From an uncultured Hyphomonadaceae bacterium (lineage in GTDB: Bacteria; Pseudomonadota; Alphaproteobacteria; Caulobacterales; Hyphomonadaceae), in assembly GCA_938084575.1 (NCBI GenBank), contig CALKFG010000001.1:1-64000 (forward strand): 64,000 nucleotides of DNA. Reading direction: 5' to 3'. How positions within the stretch are numbered: the stretch's first letter is position 1; each line of letters opens with the position of its first letter. The notes beneath the pieces are model-generated. The model did not search any database and was not told the DNA's origin. It was given only the letters and a program-made list of their open reading frames with translations. This document shows positions 37,735 through 46,983 of the stretch, in pieces. The position numbers and the translations under genes were made by a program.

Positions 37735-37749
37735 GTTCTTGATTTGTTC
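37735..37749. promoter_or_regulatory. Alphaproteobacterial LexA (SOS) box before the radical SAM gene
   Basis: GTTC at 37735-37738, seven bases (TTGATTT), and GTTC at 37746-37749: an exact match to the direct-repeat LexA site known for Caulobacter and other alphaproteobacteria (GTTC-N7-GTTC). It stands 25 bases before the ATG of the radical SAM gene, a place where LexA binding would block transcription. The match is read directly; LexA binding is inferred. Confidence 0.65.
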
Positions 37750-37773
37750 CTAAAGCTGTGATGCCCTTCCGGG

Positions 37774-38916
37774 ATGAGACGGGGACAGAAACTTCAGGCC
37801 ACGGGCCGGGTCAGTCAGGATGCGCTGAAGGCGCTGGGGACGGGCCTTGAGCCGGCGCGGGGACGCGGCGCGGTGTCGAATGCGAGTGGCCGCTATGAGC
37901 CGTATGACCATCTTGCCTTTGATGATGGCTGGGGCACAATTGAGGAGGCTGCGCCGCCACTGCGCACCGAGCTGACACCGGAGTCGGCCCGGACGATTAT
38001 CAGTTTCAACCGCTCGCCGGACATTCATTTTGACCGGTCGATCAATCCCTATCGGGGGTGTGAACATGGCTGCGTTTACTGTTTTGCCCGCCCGACCCAT
38101 GCCTATCACGGCCTGTCTGCCGGTCTGGATTTTGAGAGCCGGATTTTTTTCAAGCCGGACGGACCTGACCTGCTGCGGCGCGCCCTGTCGCGACCGACCT
38201 ACCGGCCTCGTCCGATCGCGCTGGGTGTGAACACGGACGCTTATCAGCCGGTTGAAAAGAAGCTGGAGCTGACCCGGGCCTTGCTCCAGGTTCTGTCCGA
38301 CCATCAGCATCCGGTGTCGCTGCTGACCAAGTCGGCGCTGATCCTGCGGGACCTCGACCTGATCGCACCCATGGCCAGGCAGGGTCTGTGCCGGGTGGGT
38401 GTCTCCATCACCACCGCCGATCCCCGTCTGGCCCGGCGGATGGAGCCGCGGGCGGCGGCGCCGCACCGTCGCCTCGAAACGGTTCAGGCGCTGAGCGAGG
38501 CCGGGGTTCCGGTCATGGTCATGATGGCGCCGATTGTGCCGGCCCTGAACGAAGCCGAGATTGAGGGCCTGCTTCACGCCTGTGCCGATCATGGCGCTAG
38601 CTGGGCCGGCTATGTCCTGCTGCGCCTGCCGCATGAGCTCAAGGATGTGATGCATGAATGGCTGCTGCAGCATTATCCCGACCGTGCCGCCCGGGTCATT
38701 AACCTGCTGCGCGACATGCGCGGCGGGCGGGATTATGATGCCGACTGGTTTCGCCGCGGTCGCGGGCAGGGCCCCCGTGCCCGTCTGATCGCGGTTCGGT
38801 TCGCGCGGGCCCTGCGCCAGTTCGGGCTGGACGGGCCGCGCCCGCCGCTGCGCACCGACCTGTTCTGCCCGCCGGCGCCGGGGGACACCCGGCAATATGA
38901 TCTCGGGCTGGGCTGA
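37774..38916 (+). CDS. PA0069-family radical SAM protein
   Basis: A 380-residue radical SAM enzyme of the PA0069/Rv2578c family. The [4Fe-4S] motif CxxxCxxC is at Cys96, Cys100 and Cys103 (RGCEHGCVYCFARPTHA), followed by LGVNTDAYQPVEK, VSLLTKSALILRDLDL and VGVSITTADPRLARRMEPR with the barrel typical of the family. The conserved AYHGLSAGLDFESRIF segment follows the cluster loop. The family is often labelled spore-photoproduct-lyase-like but its reaction is not known to me. A LexA box upstream suggests a role under DNA damage. Confidence 0.88.
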   Translation: MRRGQKLQATGRVSQDALKALGTGLEPARGRGAVSNASGRYEPYDHLAFDDGWGTIEEAAPPLRTELTPESARTIISFNRSPDIHFDRSINPYRGCEHGCVYCFARPTHAYHGLSAGLDFESRIFFKPDGPDLLRRALSRPTYRPRPIALGVNTDAYQPVEKKLELTRALLQVLSDHQHPVSLLTKSALILRDLDLIAPMARQGLCRVGVSITTADPRLARRMEPRAAAPHRRLETVQALSEAGVPVMVMMAPIVPALNEAEIEGLLHACADHGASWAGYVLLRLPHELKDVMHEWLLQHYPDRAARVINLLRDMRGGRDYDADWFRRGRGQGPRARLIAVRFARALRQFGLDGPRPPLRTDLFCPPAPGDTRQYDLGLG

Positions 38917-38935
38917 TGCCGGCCGCGCCGCAGCG

Positions 38936-40315
38936 TCAGCGCGCCGCCGGGGCCTTGATCGCGGCATAGGCCTTGCGGGTCAGTGGGTAGTTGCGCAGGA
39001 TCAGCACCGGCAGGCCATAGGCGACCACGGGGACACCGACAAACACCCAGATCAGGCCGGCGATCTCGGCCGGACCATTGTCGCTGCCGGGCCGGTAGCC
39101 GGCCAGGGCCTCAAGCAGGACGTAGGGGATGCCGATGCCAAAACTGGCTCCAACCTTGTAGGCGGCTGAATTCAGGGAATAATACAGGCCGGCCCGGCTT
39201 TCCCCGGTCAGCTGGTGCTCGCGTTCGATGACGTCCGCCATCATCGAGCGCAGCATGATCGGGGCAGACCCGAAGCCGATCCCCGACACCAGGGCGCCGA
39301 AGGCCAGCAGAACCGGGCCGCCACCGTTCAGCGCCAGCGGCAGGTAAATCAGGAAGGTCAGCGACGACCAGCCGCAGATGCACCGGGCGACCAGCGGCTT
39401 GTCGGTCCGCCGGGACAGCCACGTCCAGCCGCTCATGGCGCAGAAGCCGGTGACGAAATGAACCAGCAGAATGACGGGGGCGAGGGCGGTGACGCCGAAC
39501 GCGTCCTCGGCGGTAAACAGGAAGGTTGCCCCGGTGGCGGCGACGGCAATGCCGATCAGCACCTCGACGCTGAGCAGGCGCGCCACGGCCGGGTCGCACA
39601 GGGCGGTGCGCAGCGCCGGCCAGGAAAACGCCACCGGCCGGTCCTCCGGGCGGGGCGGGGCGTCGGGGACAAACAGGCAGGCCAGTCCGACGCTGACCGG
39701 CAGGGTCACCAGCAGGATGATCCCCATCACCATGACCTGCTCGCGCCGCGCGAAATCGCCATACAGGGCCAGCAGGGTCGGGATGATCAGCAGCGCCAGC
39801 AGCGTGCCCGTATTGAGAATTTCCCGCCACAGGAACAGGCGCGAGCGGTCGTCATAATCGACCGCGATCATCGGCACCCAGCTGGCATAGGGGGTCTGCA
39901 GCATGGTGAAACCCAGCCACAGCACACCGAGCCAGAGGCCGAGATAGAGCGGGCTGGCGACCCCGTCGGCCGGCAGGAACAGGAAGACGCTGGCCAGCAT
40001 CAGGATCGGGACACTGGCCAGGATCCAGTGCTTGATGCGCCCAAAGCGGGTCGGCCGGCAGTCGACCAGCCAGCCCATGACCGGATCGGTCGCAATGTCC
40101 CAGAATCGCAGCATCATCATGACCAGTCCGACGGCGGCGGTCCCGAGGCCCAGCTCTTCGGCATAGAGCGGCGCCAGAAACACGCCCATGGGCAGGCCGA
40201 TCGCGGCGAGCGGCACGCCGATCCCGGCAAAGGCCAGGACACGCGGCAAGGAGAGCTTCGAGGATTCTGATGCCATGGCCAGCACAGTGAAAGACTGGCT
40301 GGCCTTGGCAAGCAT
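38936..40315 (-). CDS. GPH/MelB-type major facilitator transporter
   Basis: A 459-residue inner-membrane carrier with about 12 hydrophobic segments. Features of the glycoside-pentoside-hexuronide cation symporter group are present: FWDIATDPVMGWLVDCRPTRFGRIKHWI in the loop between segments 2 and 3, and ADVIEREHQLTGESRAGLYYSLNSAAYKVGAS in the C-terminal half. The substrate is unknown. The start at 40315 has a weak GGGGA before it; an alternative ATG at 40276 (MASESSKLS) fits the family equally well. It diverges from ccrM across the minisatellite. Confidence 0.85.
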   Translation of the reverse strand: MLAKASQSFTVLAMASESSKLSLPRVLAFAGIGVPLAAIGLPMGVFLAPLYAEELGLGTAAVGLVMMMLRFWDIATDPVMGWLVDCRPTRFGRIKHWILASVPILMLASVFLFLPADGVASPLYLGLWLGVLWLGFTMLQTPYASWVPMIAVDYDDRSRLFLWREILNTGTLLALLIIPTLLALYGDFARREQVMVMGIILLVTLPVSVGLACLFVPDAPPRPEDRPVAFSWPALRTALCDPAVARLLSVEVLIGIAVAATGATFLFTAEDAFGVTALAPVILLVHFVTGFCAMSGWTWLSRRTDKPLVARCICGWSSLTFLIYLPLALNGGGPVLLAFGALVSGIGFGSAPIMLRSMMADVIEREHQLTGESRAGLYYSLNSAAYKVGASFGIGIPYVLLEALAGYRPGSDNGPAEIAGLIWVFVGVPVVAYGLPVLILRNYPLTRKAYAAIKAPAAR

Positions 40316-40355
40316 TCCCCAGCGTCAACACCCGCGATCAAAAAGCCGGGCATCC

Positions 40356-40631
40356 GGCGCCAGGCCCGCCCAAGGGGGGCACAGGGCGGCGGCGTGGCAG
40401 GCGCCAGGGCCGGCGCAGGGGGCACGGGCGGTAGTGTGGCAGGCGCCAGGCCCGCCCAAGGGGGGCACAGGGCGGCGGCGTGGCAGGAGGCAGGGCCCGC
40501 CCAAGGGGGGCACAGGGCGGAAGTGTGGCAGGAGGCAGGGCCGGCGCAGGGGGCACGGGCGGCGGCGTGGCAGGAGGCAGGGCCCGCCCAAGGGCGGCAC
40601 GGGCGGAAGTGTGGCAGGTGGCAGGGCCGGC
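40356..40631. repeat. GC-rich minisatellite, six full units plus a partial one
   Basis: Units of 42-45 bases lie head to tail: 40356-40399, 40400-40441, 40442-40485, 40486-40530, 40531-40572, 40573-40616, and a partial at 40617-40631. Two core types occur: A (CCCGCCCAAGG then GGGGCACAGGG) and B (CCGGCGCAGGGGGCACGGG), in the order A-B-A-A-B-A-B. Unit ends alternate strictly between GGCGGCGTGG and GG(A/T)AGTGTGG, and unit starts change from GGCGCC (first three) to GGAGGC (next three) to GGTGGC. Arms such as CCGCCC and GGGCGG can pair. Confidence 0.9.
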
Positions 40632-40776
40632 AGCTGCGCCCTCGGAGGGGCGCCATACGGCCCCGGTTTCGACTCCGGTCAGCAGCAGGCCGGTAATCCT
40701 GACCGGCAGGGTCCGGCCCAGCCGGGGCGTCGCCCGCAGCCAGACCGGGGGCCGCCCGCTGCTGATATTGCGTTTG

Positions 40777-40791
40777 GTAACGTCTCGCTAA
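40777..40791. promoter_or_regulatory. Possible CtrA-binding site upstream of ccrM
   Basis: GTAA-CGTCTCG-CTAA matches the CtrA consensus TTAA-N7-TTAA at six of eight fixed positions with correct spacing, and reads TAAC-N7-TAAC in the offset form. It lies about 60 bases before the ccrM ATG. In Caulobacter CtrA activates ccrM late in the cycle. A GTTTGG/CCAAAC inverted repeat surrounds it. Confidence 0.45.
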
Positions 40792-40803
40792 CCCAAACAG
40801 GGT

Positions 40804-42387
<1,584 letters not shown>

Positions 42388-42517
42388 CGGGACACTCCAA
42401 ATCCACAGCCACGGTACTGAAGCTTGAGGCCGTCAGTTTGGCAAGGGAGGACAGGCCTGTGACGCGCCGCAGGCCGAAAAGGCTTGGCGGTCGCGGCGCC
42501 CGGGCTAAATCCTGCCC

Positions 42518-43174
42518 ATGTCCGAAGCCCAGCAGCTTTTCGAGCGGGCCCATGCCCTGATGCACCGGTCCGATGGCGGCGTGCGTCTGACCGAGGCCGC
42601 CGGACTGATGCAGAGGGCTGCGGCGCTTGGGCATGCCGGGGCGGCGAATAATTACGGGGCCTTGCTGCAGCACGGGCGGGGTGTGCCTCAGGATCTGGCT
42701 GCGGCGCGGACCTCTTATCACGCCGCCGCGATGCAGGGCCTCCCGGCGGGCCAGTTCAATCTCGGTTTCATGTGGCTTCACGGCGAAGGAGGGGCGGCGG
42801 ATCCAGAACGCGCCCGGGCCCTGTTCGAGGCCGCGGCTGAGGGGCAGGACACTGACGCCCTGACCCATTTGGGCCGCATGGCCATGACCGGTGATGGCGG
42901 GCCCCAGGATTTCGCTGCCGCCCGGGCCTATTGGGAGAAAGGCGCCGGGCTTGGCGACAGCCGGTGTGCGTTCAATCTGGGCGTGGCCCATGCCGGCGGC
43001 CATGGTGCGCCGCCAGACCTTGTGACCGCCGCGGTCTGGTTTGGCCGGGCTCTGTCACTGGGCAATGCGGCAGCGCGCCACGAGCTGGACAGGCTGGAAA
43101 GGGTGATGACCCCGGACGAATGGGTTGTGGCCCGAACACGGGCCGCAGATGCGAGGCCAGACCGCTCAGCCTAG
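42518..43174 (+). CDS. Sel1-repeat protein
   Basis: A 218-residue protein of four to five Sel1-like (TPR-type) helical repeats of about 36 residues. The pattern AAxxGxxxAxxNLGxxxxxGxGxxxD is repeated in AAALGHAGAANNYGALLQHGRG, AAMQGLPAGQFNLGFMWLHGEG, AAEGQDTDALTHLGRMAMTGDG and GAGLGDSRCAFNLGVAHAGGHG. No signal peptide is seen, so it is likely cytosolic. Such repeats bind other proteins. The stop overlaps the end of convergent phaC by four bases. Confidence 0.85.
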   Translation: MSEAQQLFERAHALMHRSDGGVRLTEAAGLMQRAAALGHAGAANNYGALLQHGRGVPQDLAAARTSYHAAAMQGLPAGQFNLGFMWLHGEGGAADPERARALFEAAAEGQDTDALTHLGRMAMTGDGGPQDFAAARAYWEKGAGLGDSRCAFNLGVAHAGGHGAPPDLVTAAVWFGRALSLGNAAARHELDRLERVMTPDEWVVARTRAADARPDRSA

Positions 43175-45249
43175 GCCTTGCTGGTCCGGGGTTTACGCGG
43201 CGTCTTGCGCGTCCTGGAGGCCGCGCCTGCCGCCGCTTTGGGTTTCCCGGCCGCTTTGGCGGCTGCCCTGGGCTTGACCGCGGCTTTCGGCTTTGGTGCC
43301 GCTTCTGGTTTTTCAACGGCCCTGGCGGCGGCCTTAGCGGCGGCCTTAGCAGTTGCCTTGGCCGTGGTTTTGGCCCAGGCGCGCGCCCGGACATCGCGTT
43401 CCAGGTCGGCACTAAACGGGCCTGCCGGCTGCTTGCCGGCATCTATGTCGGCCAGGCTGAGCGTGACAAACTGGCCCGGCGCACTGCCGAGGCCACGGGG
43501 AATCGGCGGGGTGGCTGGAACCCGGTCGCCGGACTTGGCCTTGAGCCAGCGCCACCAGCTCGGCCACCACGAGCCAGCCTGTTCCTCTGCCCCGGTCAGC
43601 CACGTCTCTGGGGCGTCGGGAAAGTCGGCATTGGTCCAGTGCTGGTATTTCTGCGCGTCAGGGGGATTGATCACCCCGGCAATGTGTCCCGACCCGGCCA
43701 GGGTAAAGGTCACCTCGCCACCATAATTCCGGGCGCCGTTATAAATCGAGTGCCAGGGGCAGATATGGTCGGAGCGGCTGGCCTGTACAAAGACCGGGAT
43801 CTTGATGTCGGCCATTGAGACCGGCTGACCCAGAACTTTGAACACACCGCGCGCCAGCTCGTTCTGATTGTAGAGCTGCTTGAGATAGGTCTTATGGGTC
43901 GGCCCGGGGATGTTGGTCTGGTCGGCATTCCAGTAGAGCAGGTCAAAGGGCTTTGGTGATTTGCCCAGCATGTAATTGTCGACGACATAGCGCCAGACGA
44001 GATCGGTTGGACGCAGCCAGTTAAATGTCTCGCCCATCATGCTTCCCGGCATAATGCCGTCATTGTCTTCGATCACCGTGTCGAGATAGTCGCAGGCATC
44101 ATCGGTGGTGAAGACCTTCAGTTCCCCGGCATTCTGGAAATCCGACTGTGACGCAAAAAAGGTTGCCGACCTGATCCGGGTGTCGCCGGTCCGGGCCATG
44201 TGGCCGAGGGCCGAGGTCAGCAGCGTTCCGCCAATGCAATAGCCGATCGTGTTGACATCGCGTGCGCCGGATTCCCGGGTGACGACGTCCAGCGCCGTCA
44301 GCACGCCCTGTTCGACATAATCATCCCATTTAAAGTTGCGGGTTTCGGCATCCGCGGACCGCCAGGACACGACAAAGGTGTTGATGCGTTTCGACAGCAG
44401 CCACCGGATCATCGAGTTTTCCGGCTGCAGGTCGAGGACATAAAATTTATTGATCCAGGGCGGGAAGATCAGCATGGGGATTTCGCGCATGGTCTTGCGG
44501 GTCGGGGCATAGTGGATGATCTCGATCAGCCGGTTGCGATACACCACCTCGCCCTTGGCGGTGGCGACATTCTCACCCACCCGGAAGGCAGTTTCATCCG
44601 TCTGGGTCATGGCCAGCCGGCCCTGGCCGCGTTCGAAATCCTTGCGCAAATTCCGCATGCCATCTGCCAGGCTGCCGCCGCCTGTTTCCAGAAGCGTGCG
44701 CACGACGGCTGGATTGGTGCCCATGAAATTGGTCGGCGCCATGGCATCGATCCACTGGCCGATGAAGAATTTGGCGTTCAGATGGGTTTCGGGATCAAGG
44801 TCGTCGGCGGCGGCATCCACGAGGCTGTTGAGCCAGTCTGCATTCAGCGCCCAGGCCCGACGGACAAAATCAAGGGCCGGGTTGGAGGTCCATTCCGGGT
44901 CGGAAAAGCGCTTGTCTCTGGGCGGCGGTGTGCCCGCGGCTATGGACTCAAACAGGGACATCCAGCCCTGACACAGGGCCATCATCGCTTCGCCGGTCTT
45001 TTCCGGGTGTTGGGCCAGGGCACTGCCAAGCCGCGCCTGGGCCTCCAGCGCCCCGAACGGGTCCTGACGGTCCGGCGAGGACGTCCGGTCGCCATAGGTC
45101 AGCAGGGAGCGGGTCACCAGCGCCTGCGCTTCCTGTGTTGCGCGCATCAGGTTGACCGCCATACGCTGCATTTCCTCGGGGTCGAGGCTGGAGAAGGCTG
45201 TCGTCAGGGTCATGTCTTTCAGACTACCATATTTATTCTTATCGGGCAT
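43171..45249 (-). CDS. phaC: Class I poly(3-hydroxyalkanoate) synthase with an H1-like C-terminal tail
   Basis: PhaC polymerises 3-hydroxyacyl-CoA into storage granules. The 692-residue protein has the lipase-like box with catalytic Cys338 (TIGYCIGGTLL), Asp494 (SRSDHICPWHS) and His522 (AGSGHIAGVINPP). The class I core ends near residue 620. About 66 residues then form a Lys/Arg, Ala and Pro-rich tail (KAAAKAAARAVEKPEAAPKP and similar) that looks like histone H1 or the DNA-binding tail of PhaF-type phasins. The start at 45249 is used; an internal ATG at 45213 is possible. A lipoprotein gene diverges upstream. No phaA, phaB or phasin is seen here. Confidence 0.95.
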   Translation of the reverse strand: MPDKNKYGSLKDMTLTTAFSSLDPEEMQRMAVNLMRATQEAQALVTRSLLTYGDRTSSPDRQDPFGALEAQARLGSALAQHPEKTGEAMMALCQGWMSLFESIAAGTPPPRDKRFSDPEWTSNPALDFVRRAWALNADWLNSLVDAAADDLDPETHLNAKFFIGQWIDAMAPTNFMGTNPAVVRTLLETGGGSLADGMRNLRKDFERGQGRLAMTQTDETAFRVGENVATAKGEVVYRNRLIEIIHYAPTRKTMREIPMLIFPPWINKFYVLDLQPENSMIRWLLSKRINTFVVSWRSADAETRNFKWDDYVEQGVLTALDVVTRESGARDVNTIGYCIGGTLLTSALGHMARTGDTRIRSATFFASQSDFQNAGELKVFTTDDACDYLDTVIEDNDGIMPGSMMGETFNWLRPTDLVWRYVVDNYMLGKSPKPFDLLYWNADQTNIPGPTHKTYLKQLYNQNELARGVFKVLGQPVSMADIKIPVFVQASRSDHICPWHSIYNGARNYGGEVTFTLAGSGHIAGVINPPDAQKYQHWTNADFPDAPETWLTGAEEQAGSWWPSWWRWLKAKSGDRVPATPPIPRGLGSAPGQFVTLSLADIDAGKQPAGPFSADLERDVRARAWAKTTAKATAKAAAKAAARAVEKPEAAPKPKAAVKPRAAAKAAGKPKAAAGAASRTRKTPRKPRTSKA

Positions 45250-45333
45250 GTGGCCTCGGTCTCGCCAATCTTGAAGAACGCCTATACGACGGAAACTGTT
45301 TGGTATTCGTTCGTTTTGCCCGGGAAGATGTTA

Positions 45334-45738
45334 ATGCGTGTGCCCTTAATGGTAATTCTTGCCCTTCTGCCCGGTTGCGCGTCGTCTTTTGACCAGATGC
45401 GCGAACTGCGGGAGGCGGCGCCGGAATGGTATGCGGCCAGCCGGGTTGAAATTGAAGGTCGCGACTATCGTCAGATCCGGGATATTCCCACCCTTGGGGC
45501 GGATCATGGGCGGGGTGATATACGGCCGCTGTCTGGCCAGATGGCCATCGCCGCAAGGGCGCGGTTCCTTGAAACGGATCGCGCCGCCCCGCCGGCAGAG
45601 ACCGCGGATCAGATGCGGGCCTGGGTTGGCGAGGTCGCTGCGGCCTTTGATGCCGAGGTTCCCGAGCCCGACCTGCTGAGCGATCAGGATGTCGCCCGGC
45701 TCAAAGCACGTTTTGACGTTCCGCGCGCGCAGATGTAA
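45334..45738 (+). CDS. Small lipoprotein of unknown function
   Basis: A 134-residue product beginning MRVPLMVILALLPGCASS, a short signal peptide with lipobox LLPGC. The mature part is hydrophilic, with EWYAASRVEIEGRDYRQIRDIPTL and a helical C terminus, and no family was recognised. ATG at 45334 is preferred because GGAAG lies six bases before it; an ATG at 45328 is in frame two codons earlier. It is divergent from phaC and lies about 30 bases before the aminotransferase gene, so it may belong to that transcript. Confidence 0.7.
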   Translation: MRVPLMVILALLPGCASSFDQMRELREAAPEWYAASRVEIEGRDYRQIRDIPTLGADHGRGDIRPLSGQMAIAARARFLETDRAAPPAETADQMRAWVGEVAAAFDAEVPEPDLLSDQDVARLKARFDVPRAQM

Positions 45739-45771
45739 GCGGACCCGACCCTAACTGACTGGAGTGACCCA

Positions 45772-46983
45772 ATGGGTGGCGAATTTCACAAAATCCGGCG
45801 CCTTCCGCCTTATGTGTTCGAGCAGGTCAACCGGCGCAAGGCGGAATTGCGGGCGGCCGGTGCCGACATTATCGATCTGGGCATGGGCAATCCGGATATG
45901 CCGACGCCGCCGCATATCATAGACAAGCTGGTGGAAACGGCGCGCAAGCCGGATGTGCATGGCTATTCCGCCTCGCGCGGGATTCCCGGCCTGCGCCGGG
46001 CGCTGGTCGAGTATTACAAGCGCAGATTTGACGTGTCGCTGGACAAGAACCGCGAAGTCGTTGTGACCCTCGGTTCGAAGGAAGGATTTGCCAATCTCGC
46101 CCAGGCCATCACGGCGCCGGGAGACATCATTCTGGCGCCCGACCCGTCTTACCCGCTGCACCATTTCGGGTTCATCATGGCCGGCGCCTCGATCCGCGCT
46201 GTCCCGGCGGAAACGCCGGAGGCCTATTTGTCGGGGATCAGTCGCGCCCTGCGCTATTGCGTGCCCAAGCCGACCGCCATGGTGTTGTGCTATCCGTCCA
46301 ATCCGACAGGGGCGGTCTGCGATCTCGACTTCTATCGTGACGCGGTGAAGCTGGCCAAGGCGAATGATATCTACATCCTGTCAGATCTGGCTTATAATGA
46401 GATTTATTTCGACGAGCCCACACCCTCCATCCTGCAGGTGGACGGCGCCCGGGACATTGCTGTTGAAACCACGACCCTGTCGAAAACCTATTCCATGGCG
46501 GGCTGGCGCATAGGGTTCGCGGCCGGCAATGAACGGCTGATCTCGGCGCTGGCGCGGGTCAAATCCTATCTGGATTACGGGGCCTTTACACCGGTCCAGG
46601 TTGCGGCCTGTGCCGCCCTGGACGGGCCGCAGGACTGTGTGGAGTCGTTTCGCCGGATTTACCGCACCCGGCGGGACATTTTGTGCGAGAGTTTCGGCCG
46701 GGCCGGCTGGGATGTGCCGGTGCCGAAGGCGTCGATGTTCGCCTGGGCCGAAATTCCCCCGCAATGTGGTGATCAGCGCAGTCTTGAATTCTCTCTGAAA
46801 CTGATGGAAGAGGCGCACGTTGCCGTCGCGCCCGGGGGCGGGTTTGGTGAACTGGGAGACCGGCATGTCCGGATTGCCCTGGTCGAAAATGAACAGCGCA
46901 TTCGCCAGGCCGCGCGCAATATCAAGAAGTTTCTGGCTGCGGAAGCGACGTCCGCGGCCGGTCTGAGGAGAACGGGATCTTGA
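45772..46983 (+). CDS. PLP-dependent aminotransferase (AlaC/LL-DAP-aminotransferase-like)
   Basis: A 403-residue fold-type I aminotransferase. It has EFHKIRRLPPYVFEQVNRRKAE, DLGMGNPDMPTPPHI, HGYSASRGIPGLRRAL, LCYPSNPTGAV and the PLP lysine in TTTLSKTYSMAGWRIGFA. Sequence pattern and length suggest the AlaC/YfdZ group that makes alanine or related amino acids. It is followed with a stop/start overlap by homoserine dehydrogenase, so a role in amino acid synthesis linked to the aspartate family is likely. The true substrate is not certain. Confidence 0.85.
   Translation: MGGEFHKIRRLPPYVFEQVNRRKAELRAAGADIIDLGMGNPDMPTPPHIIDKLVETARKPDVHGYSASRGIPGLRRALVEYYKRRFDVSLDKNREVVVTLGSKEGFANLAQAITAPGDIILAPDPSYPLHHFGFIMAGASIRAVPAETPEAYLSGISRALRYCVPKPTAMVLCYPSNPTGAVCDLDFYRDAVKLAKANDIYILSDLAYNEIYFDEPTPSILQVDGARDIAVETTTLSKTYSMAGWRIGFAAGNERLISALARVKSYLDYGAFTPVQVAACAALDGPQDCVESFRRIYRTRRDILCESFGRAGWDVPVPKASMFAWAEIPPQCGDQRSLEFSLKLMEEAHVAVAPGGGFGELGDRHVRIALVENEQRIRQAARNIKKFLAAEATSAAGLRRTGS

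Noticed and set aside
39215-40270. A 351-codon forward open frame opposite the transporter gene
   Set aside because: Its Gln/Arg/Asp-rich product is an antisense reading of hydrophobic membrane segments, a common artefact.
44200-45333. A long forward open frame opposite phaC that continues into the lipoprotein gene
   Set aside because: Its first part is the antisense of phaC. The real gene starts at 45334 with a signal peptide and lipobox.
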